Part shown: one piece after another, positions 26,837 through 35,307 of the stretch | Layout: each line of letters opens with the position of its first letter | How positions within the stretch are numbered: position 1 is the stretch's first letter | Assembly (NCBI RefSeq): GCF_001280065.1 | Contig: NZ_LGEA01000036.1 | Location: forward strand, 275,360-339,359 | Reading direction: 5' to 3' | Length of the DNA: 64,000 nt | From: Streptomyces sp. NRRL B-1140 | GTDB taxonomy: Bacteria; Actinomycetota; Actinomycetes; Streptomycetales; Streptomycetaceae | Translations under genes and position numbers: made by a program | The notes under the pieces: generated by a model | What the model saw: only the letters and a program-made list of their open reading frames with translations | Database searches by the model: none | What the model was told of the DNA's origin: nothing

Positions 26837-28048
26837 ATGGAACGTTCCCTGCCAGCCGCCCGTGTAGCGACCTATGTCTACTTCGTCCTGTACGGCACCT
26901 TGCTGGGCACCTGGGTGGTGCACATCCCCGCGATCGAGGAACGCGTCGGCATCAGCCACGCCACCCTCGGCGGCCTGCTGGTGGTGCTCGGTCTCGGGGC
27001 CTTCGTGGGCATGCAGGTGGCGGGTCCGCTGACGGACCGTCTCGGCACCCGCGTCGTGGTGCCCGCCGGCGGAGTGCTCTGCGGTGCGACCCTGTTCCTG
27101 CCCGGTCTGGCCCAGGACCCGTGGACGCTGGCCGGTGCGCTGCTGGTCTTCGGGCTCTGCAACGGCTGCCTGGACGTGAGCATGAACGCCCACGCCGTGC
27201 ACGTGGAGAAGGCGTACGGCCGCCCCGTCATGTCCGGCTTCCACGCCACGTTCTCCGTCGGCGGTGTCCTGGCCGCCCTCGCCGGAGCGGGCGCGGCGAG
27301 CGCCGGACTGCACCCGGCCGCGGGCATGGCCGCCACGGGAGCCGTGGGCGTCGTGATCTCCCTGGTCTCGGCACGCGCCCTGCTGCCCGCCGCTCCCGCC
27401 GTCGAGAGCCCCGGCTCCGCGTCGGAGACCGGGACGTCACCGGCCGTCGAGCGCGGCGGCCCCACGGGCCGGGTCTGGCTGCTGGCCGGGCTGGCGCTGA
27501 TGGTGATGCTGTGCGAGGGCGCCGCCAACGACTGGAGCGCCCTGCACATGAGGGACGTCCTGGGCGCGTCCGCCGGTGCCGCGGCCTTCGCGTACGGCAC
27601 CTTCGCCGCGGCGATGACCGCCGGCCGCCTGCTGGCCGACCGCTTCGTCGCCCGGTTCGGGTCCCTGGCGATCCTGCGCCACGGCGCCCTCATGGCCGCC
27701 GCCGGCATCACCCTCGTGGTGCTCGGCCCGTGGATGTGGGCCGTGTTCACCGGCTGGGCGCTGTTCGGACTGGGCCTGTCCGGCTGCGTCCCGCAGCTGT
27801 TCAGCGCGGCCGGCCACGCCGATCCCACCGCCGCCGGGGCCAACGTCTCCCGCGTCGCCGGACTCGGCTACGTCGGCATGCTCGCGGGCCCCGCCGTGAT
27901 CGGCTGGCTGACCCACGTCGTCGCCCTCAACCACGCCTTCGTCCTGTTGACCCTGCTGTGTGTGACCACCGCCGTGGGCGCCGGTGTCCTGCGCACCGGA
28001 TCCGACGACAGCACGCGCCGGCCCGAGATGGCGGCCGGCACCCACTGA
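26837..28048 (+). CDS. Major facilitator superfamily transporter (YbjJ-like)
   Basis: A 403-residue, twelve-helix MFS protein. The first helix has ATYVYFVLYGTLLGTWVVHIPAIEERVGISHATLGG, and the A-motif-like loop reads GPLTDRLGTRVV. The central loop is Pro/Ser-rich, and a second copy of the loop reads GRLLADRFVARFG. The family resembles E. coli YbjJ-type putative exporters. ATG at 26837 is chosen over an upstream ATG at 26816 because the shorter form starts at the family's usual position and leaves the operator free. It is divergent from the DeoR regulator and followed by a very strong terminator, so it is probably a single-gene transcript. Confidence 0.85.
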   Translation: MERSLPAARVATYVYFVLYGTLLGTWVVHIPAIEERVGISHATLGGLLVVLGLGAFVGMQVAGPLTDRLGTRVVVPAGGVLCGATLFLPGLAQDPWTLAGALLVFGLCNGCLDVSMNAHAVHVEKAYGRPVMSGFHATFSVGGVLAALAGAGAASAGLHPAAGMAATGAVGVVISLVSARALLPAAPAVESPGSASETGTSPAVERGGPTGRVWLLAGLALMVMLCEGAANDWSALHMRDVLGASAGAAAFAYGTFAAAMTAGRLLADRFVARFGSLAILRHGALMAAAGITLVVLGPWMWAVFTGWALFGLGLSGCVPQLFSAAGHADPTAAGANVSRVAGLGYVGMLAGPAVIGWLTHVVALNHAFVLLTLLCVTTAVGAGVLRTGSDDSTRRPEMAAGTH

Positions 28049-28050
28049 CC

Positions 28051-28090
28051 GCTTGTGCGGCACGGTCCCTGACAGCCGTGCCGCACAAGC
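28051..28090 (+). terminator. Very strong terminator after the MFS gene
   Basis: GCTTGTGCGGCACGG and CCGTGCCGCACAAGC form a perfect 15-bp stem around a 10-nt loop, starting 2 bp after the stop codon. It should uncouple the downstream LLM/HAD genes from the MFS promoter. Confidence 0.88.
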
Positions 28091-28156
28091 TCGCCTTCCC
28101 CCGCCTCACCCGAGGTCGGGGGCGAACACGCCCTCAGCCGGCCGAAGGAGTCCCCG

Positions 28157-29149
28157 ATGTCCGAGTCCCCCTCACGTCCCGCCCCCAGCCGCGTCGGTGT
28201 CATGCTGCCGCTCGACCTCCCCGTCGGCGAGGTGCTGCCGTATGTCCGGCGTGCCGAGGAACTGGGGTTCGACCAGGTCTGGGTGGTGGAGGACCTCGGC
28301 TGGCGAGGCGGTGTCGCCCAGGCCGCCACCGTCCTGGCCTCCACCACGCACCTCACCGTCGGGATCGGGATCATGCCCGCAGGCGCCCGCAACGTGGCCT
28401 TCGCCGCGATGGAACTGGCGACCCTCGCCCAGCTCCACCCCGGCCGGCTCGTCGCGGGCATCGGGCACGGCATGCCCGGCTGGATGCGCCAGGCCGGGTC
28501 CTGGCCCGCCAGCCCCCTGACGCTGATCAAGGAGTACGCGAGAGCGCTGCGCCTGCTCATCGCCGGTGAGCCCGGCCCCGCCAACGGCCGGTACGTGCGC
28601 TGCGAAGGCGTGGTCCTCACCGAGGTCCCGGACCTCGTGCCCCCGGTGATCCTGGGCGTCCGCGGCCCCAAGTCGCAGGCCGTGGCGGGCGAGGTCGCCG
28701 ACGGGCTCCTCCTGGCCGAGCCCGCCGCACCCGGCTACATCACCGCCTCCCTGCACAACCTGGGCCCCGCCGCCTCCACGGGCTCCCCGGAGATCGTCGT
28801 CTACGACGCCGCCGCCGTGGACGACGACGAGGAAGCCGCCCTGGCCCGCGTCCGCGCCTCCCTGGAATCGGTCGGTGAACCGCAGTGGGCCGCGCACATC
28901 GACCCCCTGCCCTTCGCCGAGGAACTGCGCGCACACCGCGCCGTCAGCCCCGACGCCCGGCACTTCGCCCGGACGATGCCCGCCGACTGGGTCCGTGCGC
29001 TGAGCATCGCCGGCACCCCCGCCCAGGCCCGCAAGGCGATCGAGGCCCGCCATGCGGCCGGCGCGACCAGCGTCGTCCTCGCTCCGGCGGGCCCCGATCC
29101 CCTGGCCGCGCTCGACTCGCTCGCCCGCGCCCTCCCCCACCGGCACTGA
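28157..29149 (+). CDS. LLM-class flavin-dependent oxidoreductase
   Basis: A 330-residue luciferase-like monooxygenase/F420-dependent reductase-type TIM barrel. It begins with RVGVMLPLDLPVGEVLPYVRRAEELGFDQVWVVEDLGW. LTVGIGIMPAGARNVAFAAMELATL and GRLVAGIGHGMPGWM are standard, and a late SIAGTPAQARKAIEARHAAGATSVVLAPAG closes the barrel. Many Streptomyces homologues use F420 rather than FMN; I cannot tell which here. It probably forms a two-gene unit with the HAD gene 38 bp downstream. Confidence 0.88.
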   Translation: MSESPSRPAPSRVGVMLPLDLPVGEVLPYVRRAEELGFDQVWVVEDLGWRGGVAQAATVLASTTHLTVGIGIMPAGARNVAFAAMELATLAQLHPGRLVAGIGHGMPGWMRQAGSWPASPLTLIKEYARALRLLIAGEPGPANGRYVRCEGVVLTEVPDLVPPVILGVRGPKSQAVAGEVADGLLLAEPAAPGYITASLHNLGPAASTGSPEIVVYDAAAVDDDEEAALARVRASLESVGEPQWAAHIDPLPFAEELRAHRAVSPDARHFARTMPADWVRALSIAGTPAQARKAIEARHAAGATSVVLAPAGPDPLAALDSLARALPHRH

Positions 29150-29187
29150 CCCGAACCCCCGAGCCCCCCAAGGAACCCGACACCCTC

Positions 29188-29805
29188 ATGCCCACCGACC
29201 GCCGCCGCATCGTGCTCTTCGACCTCTTCGGGGTCATAGCCCGCCACCAGCGCCCGGGCGCCCTGGACAAAATGGCCGCCCGCTGCCACACCCCCCTGGA
29301 CGCCTTCACCACGGCCTACTGGACCCACCGCCCGCCCTACGACGCCGGCCGGCTCACCGCGTCCGCGTACTGGACCCACGTACTGCACGACCTGTCCCGC
29401 CCCGCCGACGCCGACACGATCGAAGAGCTGCGGCTCACCGACATCCACAGCTGGTCCCGCGTCGACGAGCGCATGGTCGCCTACGTGCGGAACCTGCGGG
29501 AGCGCGCCCGGGTCGCCCTGCTGTCCAACATTCCCGCGGACCACGCGGACGCCTTCCTCGCCGCCCAGTCGTGGCTGTACGACCTCGACCACGTCGCCTT
29601 CTCCGGAAAGATCGGTGCGGCCAAGCCCGAGCCGGCCGCCTTCCAGCACTGCGTCATCGCCCTGGGGGCCGCGCCCGCCGACTTCCTCTTCATCGACGAC
29701 CGCGAGGAGAACGTCAGCGCGGCGCGGGCCGTCGGCCTGGACGGGCATGTCTTCACCGGCCAGGACGGACTGGCGGCCGCCGTCGACGCGTGGCTGCCTC
29801 GCTGA
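29188..29805 (+). CDS. HAD-superfamily hydrolase (YihX-like, subclass IA)
   Basis: A 205-residue HAD hydrolase. Motif I is IVLFDLFGVIA with the nucleophilic Asp, motif II is VALLSNIPADHADAF, motif III has the lysine of IGAAKPEPAAF and motif IV is DFLFIDDREENVSAARAVGL. The second Asp of the usual DxD motif is Phe here; some HAD enzymes such as haloacid dehalogenases and YihX-type phosphatases also vary there, so the reaction is uncertain. It follows the LLM gene closely. With a DeoR regulator nearby, a sugar-phosphate substrate is conceivable. Confidence 0.85.
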   Translation: MPTDRRRIVLFDLFGVIARHQRPGALDKMAARCHTPLDAFTTAYWTHRPPYDAGRLTASAYWTHVLHDLSRPADADTIEELRLTDIHSWSRVDERMVAYVRNLRERARVALLSNIPADHADAFLAAQSWLYDLDHVAFSGKIGAAKPEPAAFQHCVIALGAAPADFLFIDDREENVSAARAVGLDGHVFTGQDGLAAAVDAWLPR

Positions 29806-29870
29806 TCATCTCAACAGGCGAGACGCTCATACCGGAAAACAAGACGGCTGACATCGTTGCATCACCCATG

Positions 29871-29884
29871 TTTCACACGTGAAA
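29871..29884. promoter_or_regulatory. Inverted repeat at the start of the MHS symporter gene
   Basis: TTTCAC-AC-GTGAAA has perfect 6-bp arms and ends 9 bp before the ATG at 29894, overlapping a possible upstream GTG start at 29879. It lies in a locally AT-rich stretch and is a good candidate operator or translation-control site. Confidence 0.45.
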
Positions 29885-29893
29885 GACCGAGCG

Positions 29894-31297
29894 ATGCCAG
29901 CTACCGATCCCGCCCGCACGCCCGTCAACCCGCGGTCCCGCGTACTCGTCGCCAGCCTCATGGGCACGACGATCGAGTTCTACGACTTCTACATCTACGC
30001 GACCGCCGCGGTGCTCGTCTTCCCTCAGCTCTTCTTCCCGAGCAGCGACCCGACCACCGCGCTGCTGTCGTCCTTCGCGGTCTTCGGCGCCGCGATGGTG
30101 GCGCGCCCGGTCGGCGCCGTCGTCTTCGGACACCTCGGTGACCGGCTCGGCCGCAAGAAGACCCTCGTCGTCTCGCTGCTGACCATGGGCATCGCCACCT
30201 TCCTCATCGGTGTCCTGCCCACCTACGCGCAGGCCGGCTGGCTGGCCACCGCGCTGCTCGTGCTGATGCGGCTCGCGCAGGGCTTCGCGCTCGGCGGTGA
30301 GTGGAGCGGCGCCGCCCTGGTCGCGACCGAGAACGCCCCCAGCGGCAAGCGCGCCCTGTACGGCACCTTCCCGCAACTGGGCGCCCCGCTCGGCTTCATC
30401 ATCGGCAACGGCCTGTTCCTCGTCATGGGCGCGCTGCTGCCGTCCGCGGCCGGCTCCGACCCCTCGCAGCCCTCGGACGCCTTCGTCAGCTGGGGCTGGC
30501 GCGTGCCGTTCCTGTTCTCCGCGGTGATGGTCGCGATCGGCCTGTGGGTGCGCTCCCGGCTCGTGGAGTCGGCGGTCTTCGCGAGGACCCGCGAGTCGGG
30601 CGGGGTGCGGCGGCTGCCGCTCGTCACGGTGGTGCGCAGCCACGGCAAGCAGCTGGTCCTGGGCACCTTCATCATGCTGGCCACCTACGTGCTCTTCTAC
30701 CTGATGACCACGTTCTCGCTGAGCTACGGACGTGCCGCGAAGGACGCCGCCGTGCCGGGACTCGGGTACGACTACACCACGTTCGTGCTCATGATGATCT
30801 TCGGTGTGCTGTTCTTCGCCGCCTTCACCCTGGTCTCGGGCCCGCTCGCGGACCGGTACGGGCGGCGCACCACGCTGATCTGGATCACCGCCGCGATCGT
30901 GGCCTTCGGACTGGTCTGGGTCCCGCTGATCGGTCTCGGCACCCTCGGCGTGGTGCTGTGGCTCGTCCTCGGCTTCACCCTGATGGGCATGACGTTCGGG
31001 CCGATGGGTGCGCTCCTGCCCGAGCTCTTCCCGACCAGCGTGCGCTACACCGGCTCCGGCATCGCGTACAACGTCAGCTCGATCCTGGGAGCGGCGGTCG
31101 CCCCGTTCATCGCCGTGGCGCTGTGGGAGGCGGGGGACGGCTCGCCCTGGCTGGTCGGCGTCTACCTCTCGGCGATGGCGGTGCTGACGCTGATCGCGCT
31201 CCTGCTGGGCAAGGAGACCAAGCACGTCTCCCTGGACGACCGCGAGACCGCCGCCGACGACGCGAGCCGGGCTCCGGCGGGCTCCCCCGCCCCCTGA
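29894..31297 (+). CDS. MHS-family MFS symporter (metabolite:H+ symporter, ShiA/ProP type)
   Basis: A 467-residue twelve-helix transporter. The family-defining first helix reads MGTTIEFYDFYIYATAAVLVFPQLFFP. The loop GHLGDRLGRKKTL and the motif MRLAQGFALGGEWSGAALVATENAPSGKRALYG are intact, and a second loop reads GPLADRYGRRTTL. MHS members import compatible solutes, dicarboxylates, shikimate or alpha-ketoglutarate with protons. ATG at 29894 is preferred; GTG at 29879 would add five residues but overlaps a palindrome. It may be transcribed separately from the HAD gene 88 bp upstream. Confidence 0.9.
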   Translation: MPATDPARTPVNPRSRVLVASLMGTTIEFYDFYIYATAAVLVFPQLFFPSSDPTTALLSSFAVFGAAMVARPVGAVVFGHLGDRLGRKKTLVVSLLTMGIATFLIGVLPTYAQAGWLATALLVLMRLAQGFALGGEWSGAALVATENAPSGKRALYGTFPQLGAPLGFIIGNGLFLVMGALLPSAAGSDPSQPSDAFVSWGWRVPFLFSAVMVAIGLWVRSRLVESAVFARTRESGGVRRLPLVTVVRSHGKQLVLGTFIMLATYVLFYLMTTFSLSYGRAAKDAAVPGLGYDYTTFVLMMIFGVLFFAAFTLVSGPLADRYGRRTTLIWITAAIVAFGLVWVPLIGLGTLGVVLWLVLGFTLMGMTFGPMGALLPELFPTSVRYTGSGIAYNVSSILGAAVAPFIAVALWEAGDGSPWLVGVYLSAMAVLTLIALLLGKETKHVSLDDRETAADDASRAPAGSPAP

Positions 31298-31450
31298 CGC
31301 CGCTCCTCTCACCGACCCTCAGACCGACCGGCGCTCACCACCGCCGGGTCGCGAGCCCCCTCGCGCCCGGCGTACCGCCACCGTCACCGGGCATAACGAC
31401 ATCCCCCGGCCCGCTGGGACTTCAGCCCCGCCTGCACCAAGGGAGCCCCC

Positions 31451-32008
31451 ATGCTGCGCGGCATCGACGTGAGCGCCTATCAGTCCTCCTCCTACAGCAC
31501 CGACGGTCTCTCCTTCGTCTTCGTCAAGGCGACCGAGGGACGGTCCTACGTCAACCCGAAACTGGCCGCCCAGACGAAGCGCGCGCGGGACGCCGGGCTG
31601 GTCGTCGGCTTCTACCACTTCCTGTGGCCCGGCAACCTCACCGCCCAGGCCGAGTACTTCGTCGGCAAAGCCCCGGACCGGCCGGGCGACATCCTCGCCG
31701 TCGACTGGGAGACGACCGGTGAGGGGACACACGCGAGCAACGCCGAGAAGGACCGGTTCCTGCGGAAGCTGAAGGAACTGCGGCCGGACAACCGGGTCGT
31801 CCTCTACGCCAACCGCGACTTCTGGCTGAACGTCGACACGACCTCCTACGCGGGCGACGGCCTGTGGATCGCCGACTACGTCGCGGCGGGCAAGCCCCGC
31901 ATCAAGGCCAGGTGGCGCTTCCACCAGTACACCGACGACCCGCTGGACAAGAACGTGGCCGCCTTCGACAGCAGGGCGGCGCTGCGCAGATGGGCCGGGG
32001 ACGCCTGA
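31451..32008 (+). CDS. Glycoside hydrolase family 25 (lysozyme-like) protein
   Basis: A 185-residue GH25 muramidase-type domain: LRGIDVSAYQSSS at the N-terminus (catalytic region Asp), LSFVFVKATEGRSYVNPKL, VVGFYHFLWPGN, ILAVDWETTGEG (catalytic DxE) and LWIADYVAAGKP followed by WRFHQYTDD. It consists of the catalytic domain alone. There is no signal peptide, no wall-binding repeat and no Tat motif, so export is not obvious; it may act inside the cell, be released by lysis or leave by another route. ATG at 31451 follows AGGGAGCCCCC. Confidence 0.85.
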   Translation: MLRGIDVSAYQSSSYSTDGLSFVFVKATEGRSYVNPKLAAQTKRARDAGLVVGFYHFLWPGNLTAQAEYFVGKAPDRPGDILAVDWETTGEGTHASNAEKDRFLRKLKELRPDNRVVLYANRDFWLNVDTTSYAGDGLWIADYVAAGKPRIKARWRFHQYTDDPLDKNVAAFDSRAALRRWAGDA

Positions 32009-32021
32009 GCGGCGGGGTGTC

Positions 32022-32684
32022 TCAGCCGCTGAACTCCGGCGTGCGCCGCGGGGACGCCGCCGCGAGGGCCTTCCTGACGGCCTCCACGCCGTCACGCAGG
32101 CCGTAGACCGGGGTACCGGGCTGCTGGCGCCAGGATTCGTCGATGCCGCCCGCGTCCACGGTGTCGAAGCCCAACTCGTCGATCAGCTCCCGCACCGTGC
32201 GCTTGGCCGCCTCGTCGTCGCCGGCCACCGGCAGGGCCATGCGGCCGGGGTCGCCCGCGGGGAGCGGGCGGTCCAGGATGTCCTGCGCGTAGGTGCCGTT
32301 GAAGGCCTTGACGACCGGGTGGCCGATCCGGCGTTCCGTCCAGCGGCTCTCGGTGAGGCCGTCATCCTCGATCGCGGCGATCCTGCCGTCGCGCTCCCGG
32401 GGATAGTAGTTGCCGGTGTCGATGACCGCGACGCCGTCCGCCGCGCCGTCGAGCAGGCCGGAGGGAAGGTCCGGGACCGCCTTCAGCGGGACGGTGACGA
32501 CGACGATCTCGGCGCCCCGGGCGGCCTCCCCGACGGTCACGGGCGTCGCGCCGGTCTCCTCCGCCAGGGCCGTGAGCGTCTCGGGGCCGCGGGAGTTGGC
32601 GACGGACACGTCGTGACCGAGGGCGGTGAGCCGCCGGGTCAGGTTGCCGCCGATGTTGCCCGCTCCGATGATGCCGATCTTCAT
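32022..32684 (-). CDS. NADPH-dependent F420 reductase-like dinucleotide-binding protein
   Basis: A 220-residue Rossmann protein of the F420-oxidoreductase/coenzyme-F420-dependent NADP reductase family. The N-terminus MKIGIIGAGNIGGNLTRRL binds the dinucleotide; SVANSRGPETL contains the loop that selects NADP. VIDTGNYYPRERDG and VKAFNGTYAQDILDRPL are typical of the short actinomycete version. ATG at 32684 follows GAGGCGAGGA. It converges with the GH25 gene, whose stop is 13 bp away. Substrates besides NADP(H) are unknown. Confidence 0.85.
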   Translation of the reverse strand: MKIGIIGAGNIGGNLTRRLTALGHDVSVANSRGPETLTALAEETGATPVTVGEAARGAEIVVVTVPLKAVPDLPSGLLDGAADGVAVIDTGNYYPRERDGRIAAIEDDGLTESRWTERRIGHPVVKAFNGTYAQDILDRPLPAGDPGRMALPVAGDDEAAKRTVRELIDELGFDTVDAGGIDESWRQQPGTPVYGLRDGVEAVRKALAAASPRRTPEFSG

Positions 32685-32798
32685 GTCCTCGCCTCGCCCT
32701 TCGGGGGGTGAACAGCGCCTCGTGGAGTCTCGTGACCTGGCAACCCCCGGAGAGGGCGGGCTATTCCGGGCAGGTGAAGGGGCCTTCCGGGTACGGCG

Positions 32799-32832
32799 AG
32801 GGGCCCGGTCCGGGATCGTGGACCGGGCCCCT
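32799..32832 (-). terminator. Terminator downstream of the EF-hand gene
   Basis: AGGGGCCCGGTCC pairs perfectly with GGACCGGGCCCCT (13-bp stem, 8-nt loop). It lies 26 bp beyond the EF-hand stop and upstream of the reductase-like gene, both leftward, so it separates two transcripts. Confidence 0.8.
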
Positions 32833-32858
32833 TCGCTCACGGGCGGCGAGCGGTGCGC

Positions 32859-33071
32859 CTACTTGTTCAGGTAGGCCCAGAACTCGTCGAAGCTCAGCCG
32901 CTTGTCGCCGTCGAGGTCGCGGGTCTTGATGACGACCTCGGCGACCGACTCGGTGACGTTCCAATCGCCCGACCGGGCCAGGGCGGTCTTGAACTCGGCA
33001 GCGGTGATGAATCCGTCACCGTCCGTATCGATCCGCTCGAACTGCTTGCGTGCTTCCTCGATGTCCGCCAC
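32859..33071 (-). CDS. Small EF-hand calcium-binding protein
   Basis: A 70-residue acidic protein with two complete EF-hands: loop 1 DTDGDGFITAAE and loop 2 DLDGDKRLSFDE, each with Asp/Asn-type ligands at 1, 3, 5, the conserved Gly or Lys at 6, and Glu at 12. It matches the size and layout of small Streptomyces calcium-binding proteins such as CabD, which I recall as SCO5464; that assignment is from memory. GTG at 33071 follows AGGGG by 7 bases. Such proteins are thought to buffer or sense Ca2+ during aerial growth. It is followed by its own terminator. Confidence 0.92.
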   Translation of the reverse strand: MADIEEARKQFERIDTDGDGFITAAEFKTALARSGDWNVTESVAEVVIKTRDLDGDKRLSFDEFWAYLNK

Positions 33072-33275
33072 CGATCCGCCCCTCATCTCGTGCTGTGCGT
33101 CCTCGTGACGCAGGTCTGACGGTGGTCAGGTTAACCGGCCGTGGCCGCCTCCGGCGCGGCGGCACCGGGCGAGCGGAACTCCGGGCGAGTGGGTCCGGCC
33201 GTGCAGGTCACCGGGCCGGTACCCGTCCCTGCCCGGTCGGCCTCCGAGGCGGGCCGCACACGGCTCGGCCGCCCT

Positions 33276-34454
33276 TCACCGGAAGACGCCCGTATGGCCG
33301 AGCGAGTAGCGGCCGGGCTGGGGGTAGACCGCGAGGCCGTGCGGGCCGCTGCCGACCGGGATGCGGGCCAGCTGGGTGCCGGTGCGGGTGTCGACGGCGT
33401 ACACCTCGGCGTCGTAACGGCCGGACAGCCACAGCACCTTGCCGTCGGCGGAGACGCCGCCCATGTCGGGGCTGCCGCCGTCGGGCAGCTGCCACTTCTT
33501 GGTGAGCTTGCCCTGGGTGAAGTCGAAGATCGAGATCGTGCCCTCGCCGCGGTTGGTCACGTACATCTCGCGGGAGTCGCGGCTGACGTAGAGGCCGTGG
33601 CAGCCCTTGCCGGTGGGCATCAGGGTGGGCTCGGTGAACTTGTCGCCGTCCAGAACCCACATGCCGTGGGCCATCATGTCGGCGATGTAGAACCTCTTGC
33701 CGTCGGGCGAGACCTTCACGTCCTGCGGCATGGCGCCCTGGAACGGCAGCCGCTGCTGACCGACGACCTCCATCTTCTCGGTGTCGACCTTCAGCAGCTC
33801 GCCGCTGAACTCGCAGGAGACGATGAAGTAGCGGCCGTCGAGGGAGAAGTCGGCGTGGTTGACTCCGTAGCAGGAGACCGGGACCGTCTTCCTGATCTCC
33901 ATGGTGTGCGGGTCGCGGAAGACCAGCTCGCGGTCGAGGGAGGCCATGACGACGGCGTATCTGCCGTTGGGCGTGAAGTACAGGTTGTACGGGTCGTGGA
34001 CCTCGACGTCCTTGCCCGCCTTTCCGGTCTTCGGGTCGATCGGCGTGAGGGTGTGGCCGCGGTTGTTGTTGACCCAGAGCGTCTTCAGGTCCCAGGAGGG
34101 CACGACGTGCTGGGGCTGCCGGCCCACCCGGATCGTCTCGGTGACCTCGTACGTCTTCGGGTCGATGACGGTGACCGTGTCGGACTCGGTGTTGGGGACG
34201 TAGACCCGGGACGGGAAGTCCCTGACCACCGGGGACAGTTTGTTCGGGCGGTCGGCCGCGTACACGTCCTCGGGGTCCAGGACCGGCGGCATGCCGGGCA
34301 GGCCCTGCACGGGCTTCTTCTCGGGCGGGAGCGGTACGGCGGCCTTGGTGCCCGGCGCCTCGGGGGGCCGTTCCCCCCTACCGGTGCCACAGGCGGCGAG
34401 GACGGCGAGGACGGCACCCGCGACCAGGGTGCTCTTGAGGAGATGGGGGCGCAT
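33276..34454 (-). CDS. YVTN/YncE-type beta-propeller lipoprotein
   Basis: A 392-residue exported protein. The signal peptide ends with the lipobox AVLAAC (cysteine near residue 22), followed by a Pro-rich tether. The mature part has seven or so propeller blades with repeating motifs such as VYVPNTESDTVTVIDPKTYEVTETI, TLWVNNNRGHTLTPIDPKTGK, FYIADMMAHGMWVLDG and MYVTNRGEGTISIFDFTQGK. Family members act as scaffolds or carbohydrate/peptide binders at the cell surface. ATG at 34454 lies just inside a region with AGGAG. It appears to be a single-gene unit. Confidence 0.88.
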   Translation of the reverse strand: MRPHLLKSTLVAGAVLAVLAACGTGRGERPPEAPGTKAAVPLPPEKKPVQGLPGMPPVLDPEDVYAADRPNKLSPVVRDFPSRVYVPNTESDTVTVIDPKTYEVTETIRVGRQPQHVVPSWDLKTLWVNNNRGHTLTPIDPKTGKAGKDVEVHDPYNLYFTPNGRYAVVMASLDRELVFRDPHTMEIRKTVPVSCYGVNHADFSLDGRYFIVSCEFSGELLKVDTEKMEVVGQQRLPFQGAMPQDVKVSPDGKRFYIADMMAHGMWVLDGDKFTEPTLMPTGKGCHGLYVSRDSREMYVTNRGEGTISIFDFTQGKLTKKWQLPDGGSPDMGGVSADGKVLWLSGRYDAEVYAVDTRTGTQLARIPVGSGPHGLAVYPQPGRYSLGHTGVFR

Positions 34455-34530
34455 TGCACCATTTAATGGGCGCCATGGAGGGAAACGCGTGATTCGTCCG
34501 TCCGGCGACCGGGTGAGGCATCGGGCGTGC

Positions 34531-35034
34531 TCAGCGGTCGGTGACCCGCATCTCGAACCAGGTGGTCTTGCCCCGGGGCAGGAGGTCGACCCCCCAGCGG
34601 TCGGCCAGCTTGTCGACGAGGAACAGGCCGCGCCCGCTGATGTCCGTCTCCTGGACGGGCATCAGACAGGGCAGTCCGCGGGAGGGGTCGCGGACCTCGA
34701 CGCGGATCCAGCCGCGGCGTCGGTGCAGACGTAACCCGAAGACCCGGGCACCGGTGTGGCGCACGGCGTTGCCGACCAGTTCGGAGACGAGCAGGACCGC
34801 GTCCTCGGTGGTCTTGGGGGTGAGCCCCCAGTGACGCAGGATCACGACCTGGGTGAGCCGTCTCGCGGTGGCCGCGGACTCCGGGCGGGAGGGCAGCGGG
34901 ACCTCGGCCTCCGTCGGGTTGCCGTACAACTCCAGTGCTTTCAGAGCGTGTTCGTCCTCGACGGTCGGCGACCAGCGCGCCGCGGCCGCATGTGCGTGTC
35001 CCCGCGGCTGTCCCATACCCTCCAGCCCCGCCAT
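34531..35034 (-). CDS. Anti-sigma-factor-type ATP-binding protein (HATPase_c, RsbW/SpoIIAB-like)
   Basis: A 167-residue GHKL-type ATPase. After a variable N-terminus come PESAATARRLTQVVILRHWGL, the N-box TEDAVLLVSELVGNAVRHTG and the G-box EVRDPSRGLPCLMP...GRGLFLVDKLADRWG. This single-domain architecture is abundant in Streptomyces, where members act as anti-sigma factors or protein kinases of anti-anti-sigma factors. The start is uncertain: ATG 35034 is used, but upstream (35088) and downstream ATG/GTG codons exist and none has an ideal ribosome site. No sigma or antagonist gene is adjacent. Confidence 0.85.
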   Translation of the reverse strand: MAGLEGMGQPRGHAHAAAARWSPTVEDEHALKALELYGNPTEAEVPLPSRPESAATARRLTQVVILRHWGLTPKTTEDAVLLVSELVGNAVRHTGARVFGLRLHRRRGWIRVEVRDPSRGLPCLMPVQETDISGRGLFLVDKLADRWGVDLLPRGKTTWFEMRVTDR

Positions 35035-35219
35035 GCCCCCATCATGGCCGCCCGCAGCGCCCGACGGGGCCGTTCCCGGGGAATACACCCCGGGGAACGG
35101 ACGGCGAACAGAGGATCACCTGTCATATGCCGCAGGCATCTCGAAGCCTTCGGCACCCCGTCCGACCTGCTGGAACGCAGAATTACGGGGTAATCGCCGG
35201 ACTCTCCCGTTCCGGCACG

Positions 35220-35236
35220 CTTAAGGTTGCCTTAAG
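35220..35236. promoter_or_regulatory. CTTAAGG/CCTTAAG inverted repeat upstream of the HATPase gene
   Basis: A perfect 7-bp inverted repeat with a TTG centre lies about 185 bp upstream of the anti-sigma-type gene and 72 bp beyond the end of the enoyl-CoA hydratase gene. It is markedly AT-richer than its surroundings. It faintly resembles actinomycete iron boxes but does not match that consensus well. Confidence 0.4.
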
Positions 35237-35307
35237 GCTCCCATAAAACGCCCCTTCGAGGGACTCGGGTCAGACACGACGTCAATGGCAAGCCCCTGGA
35301 GGAAGGT

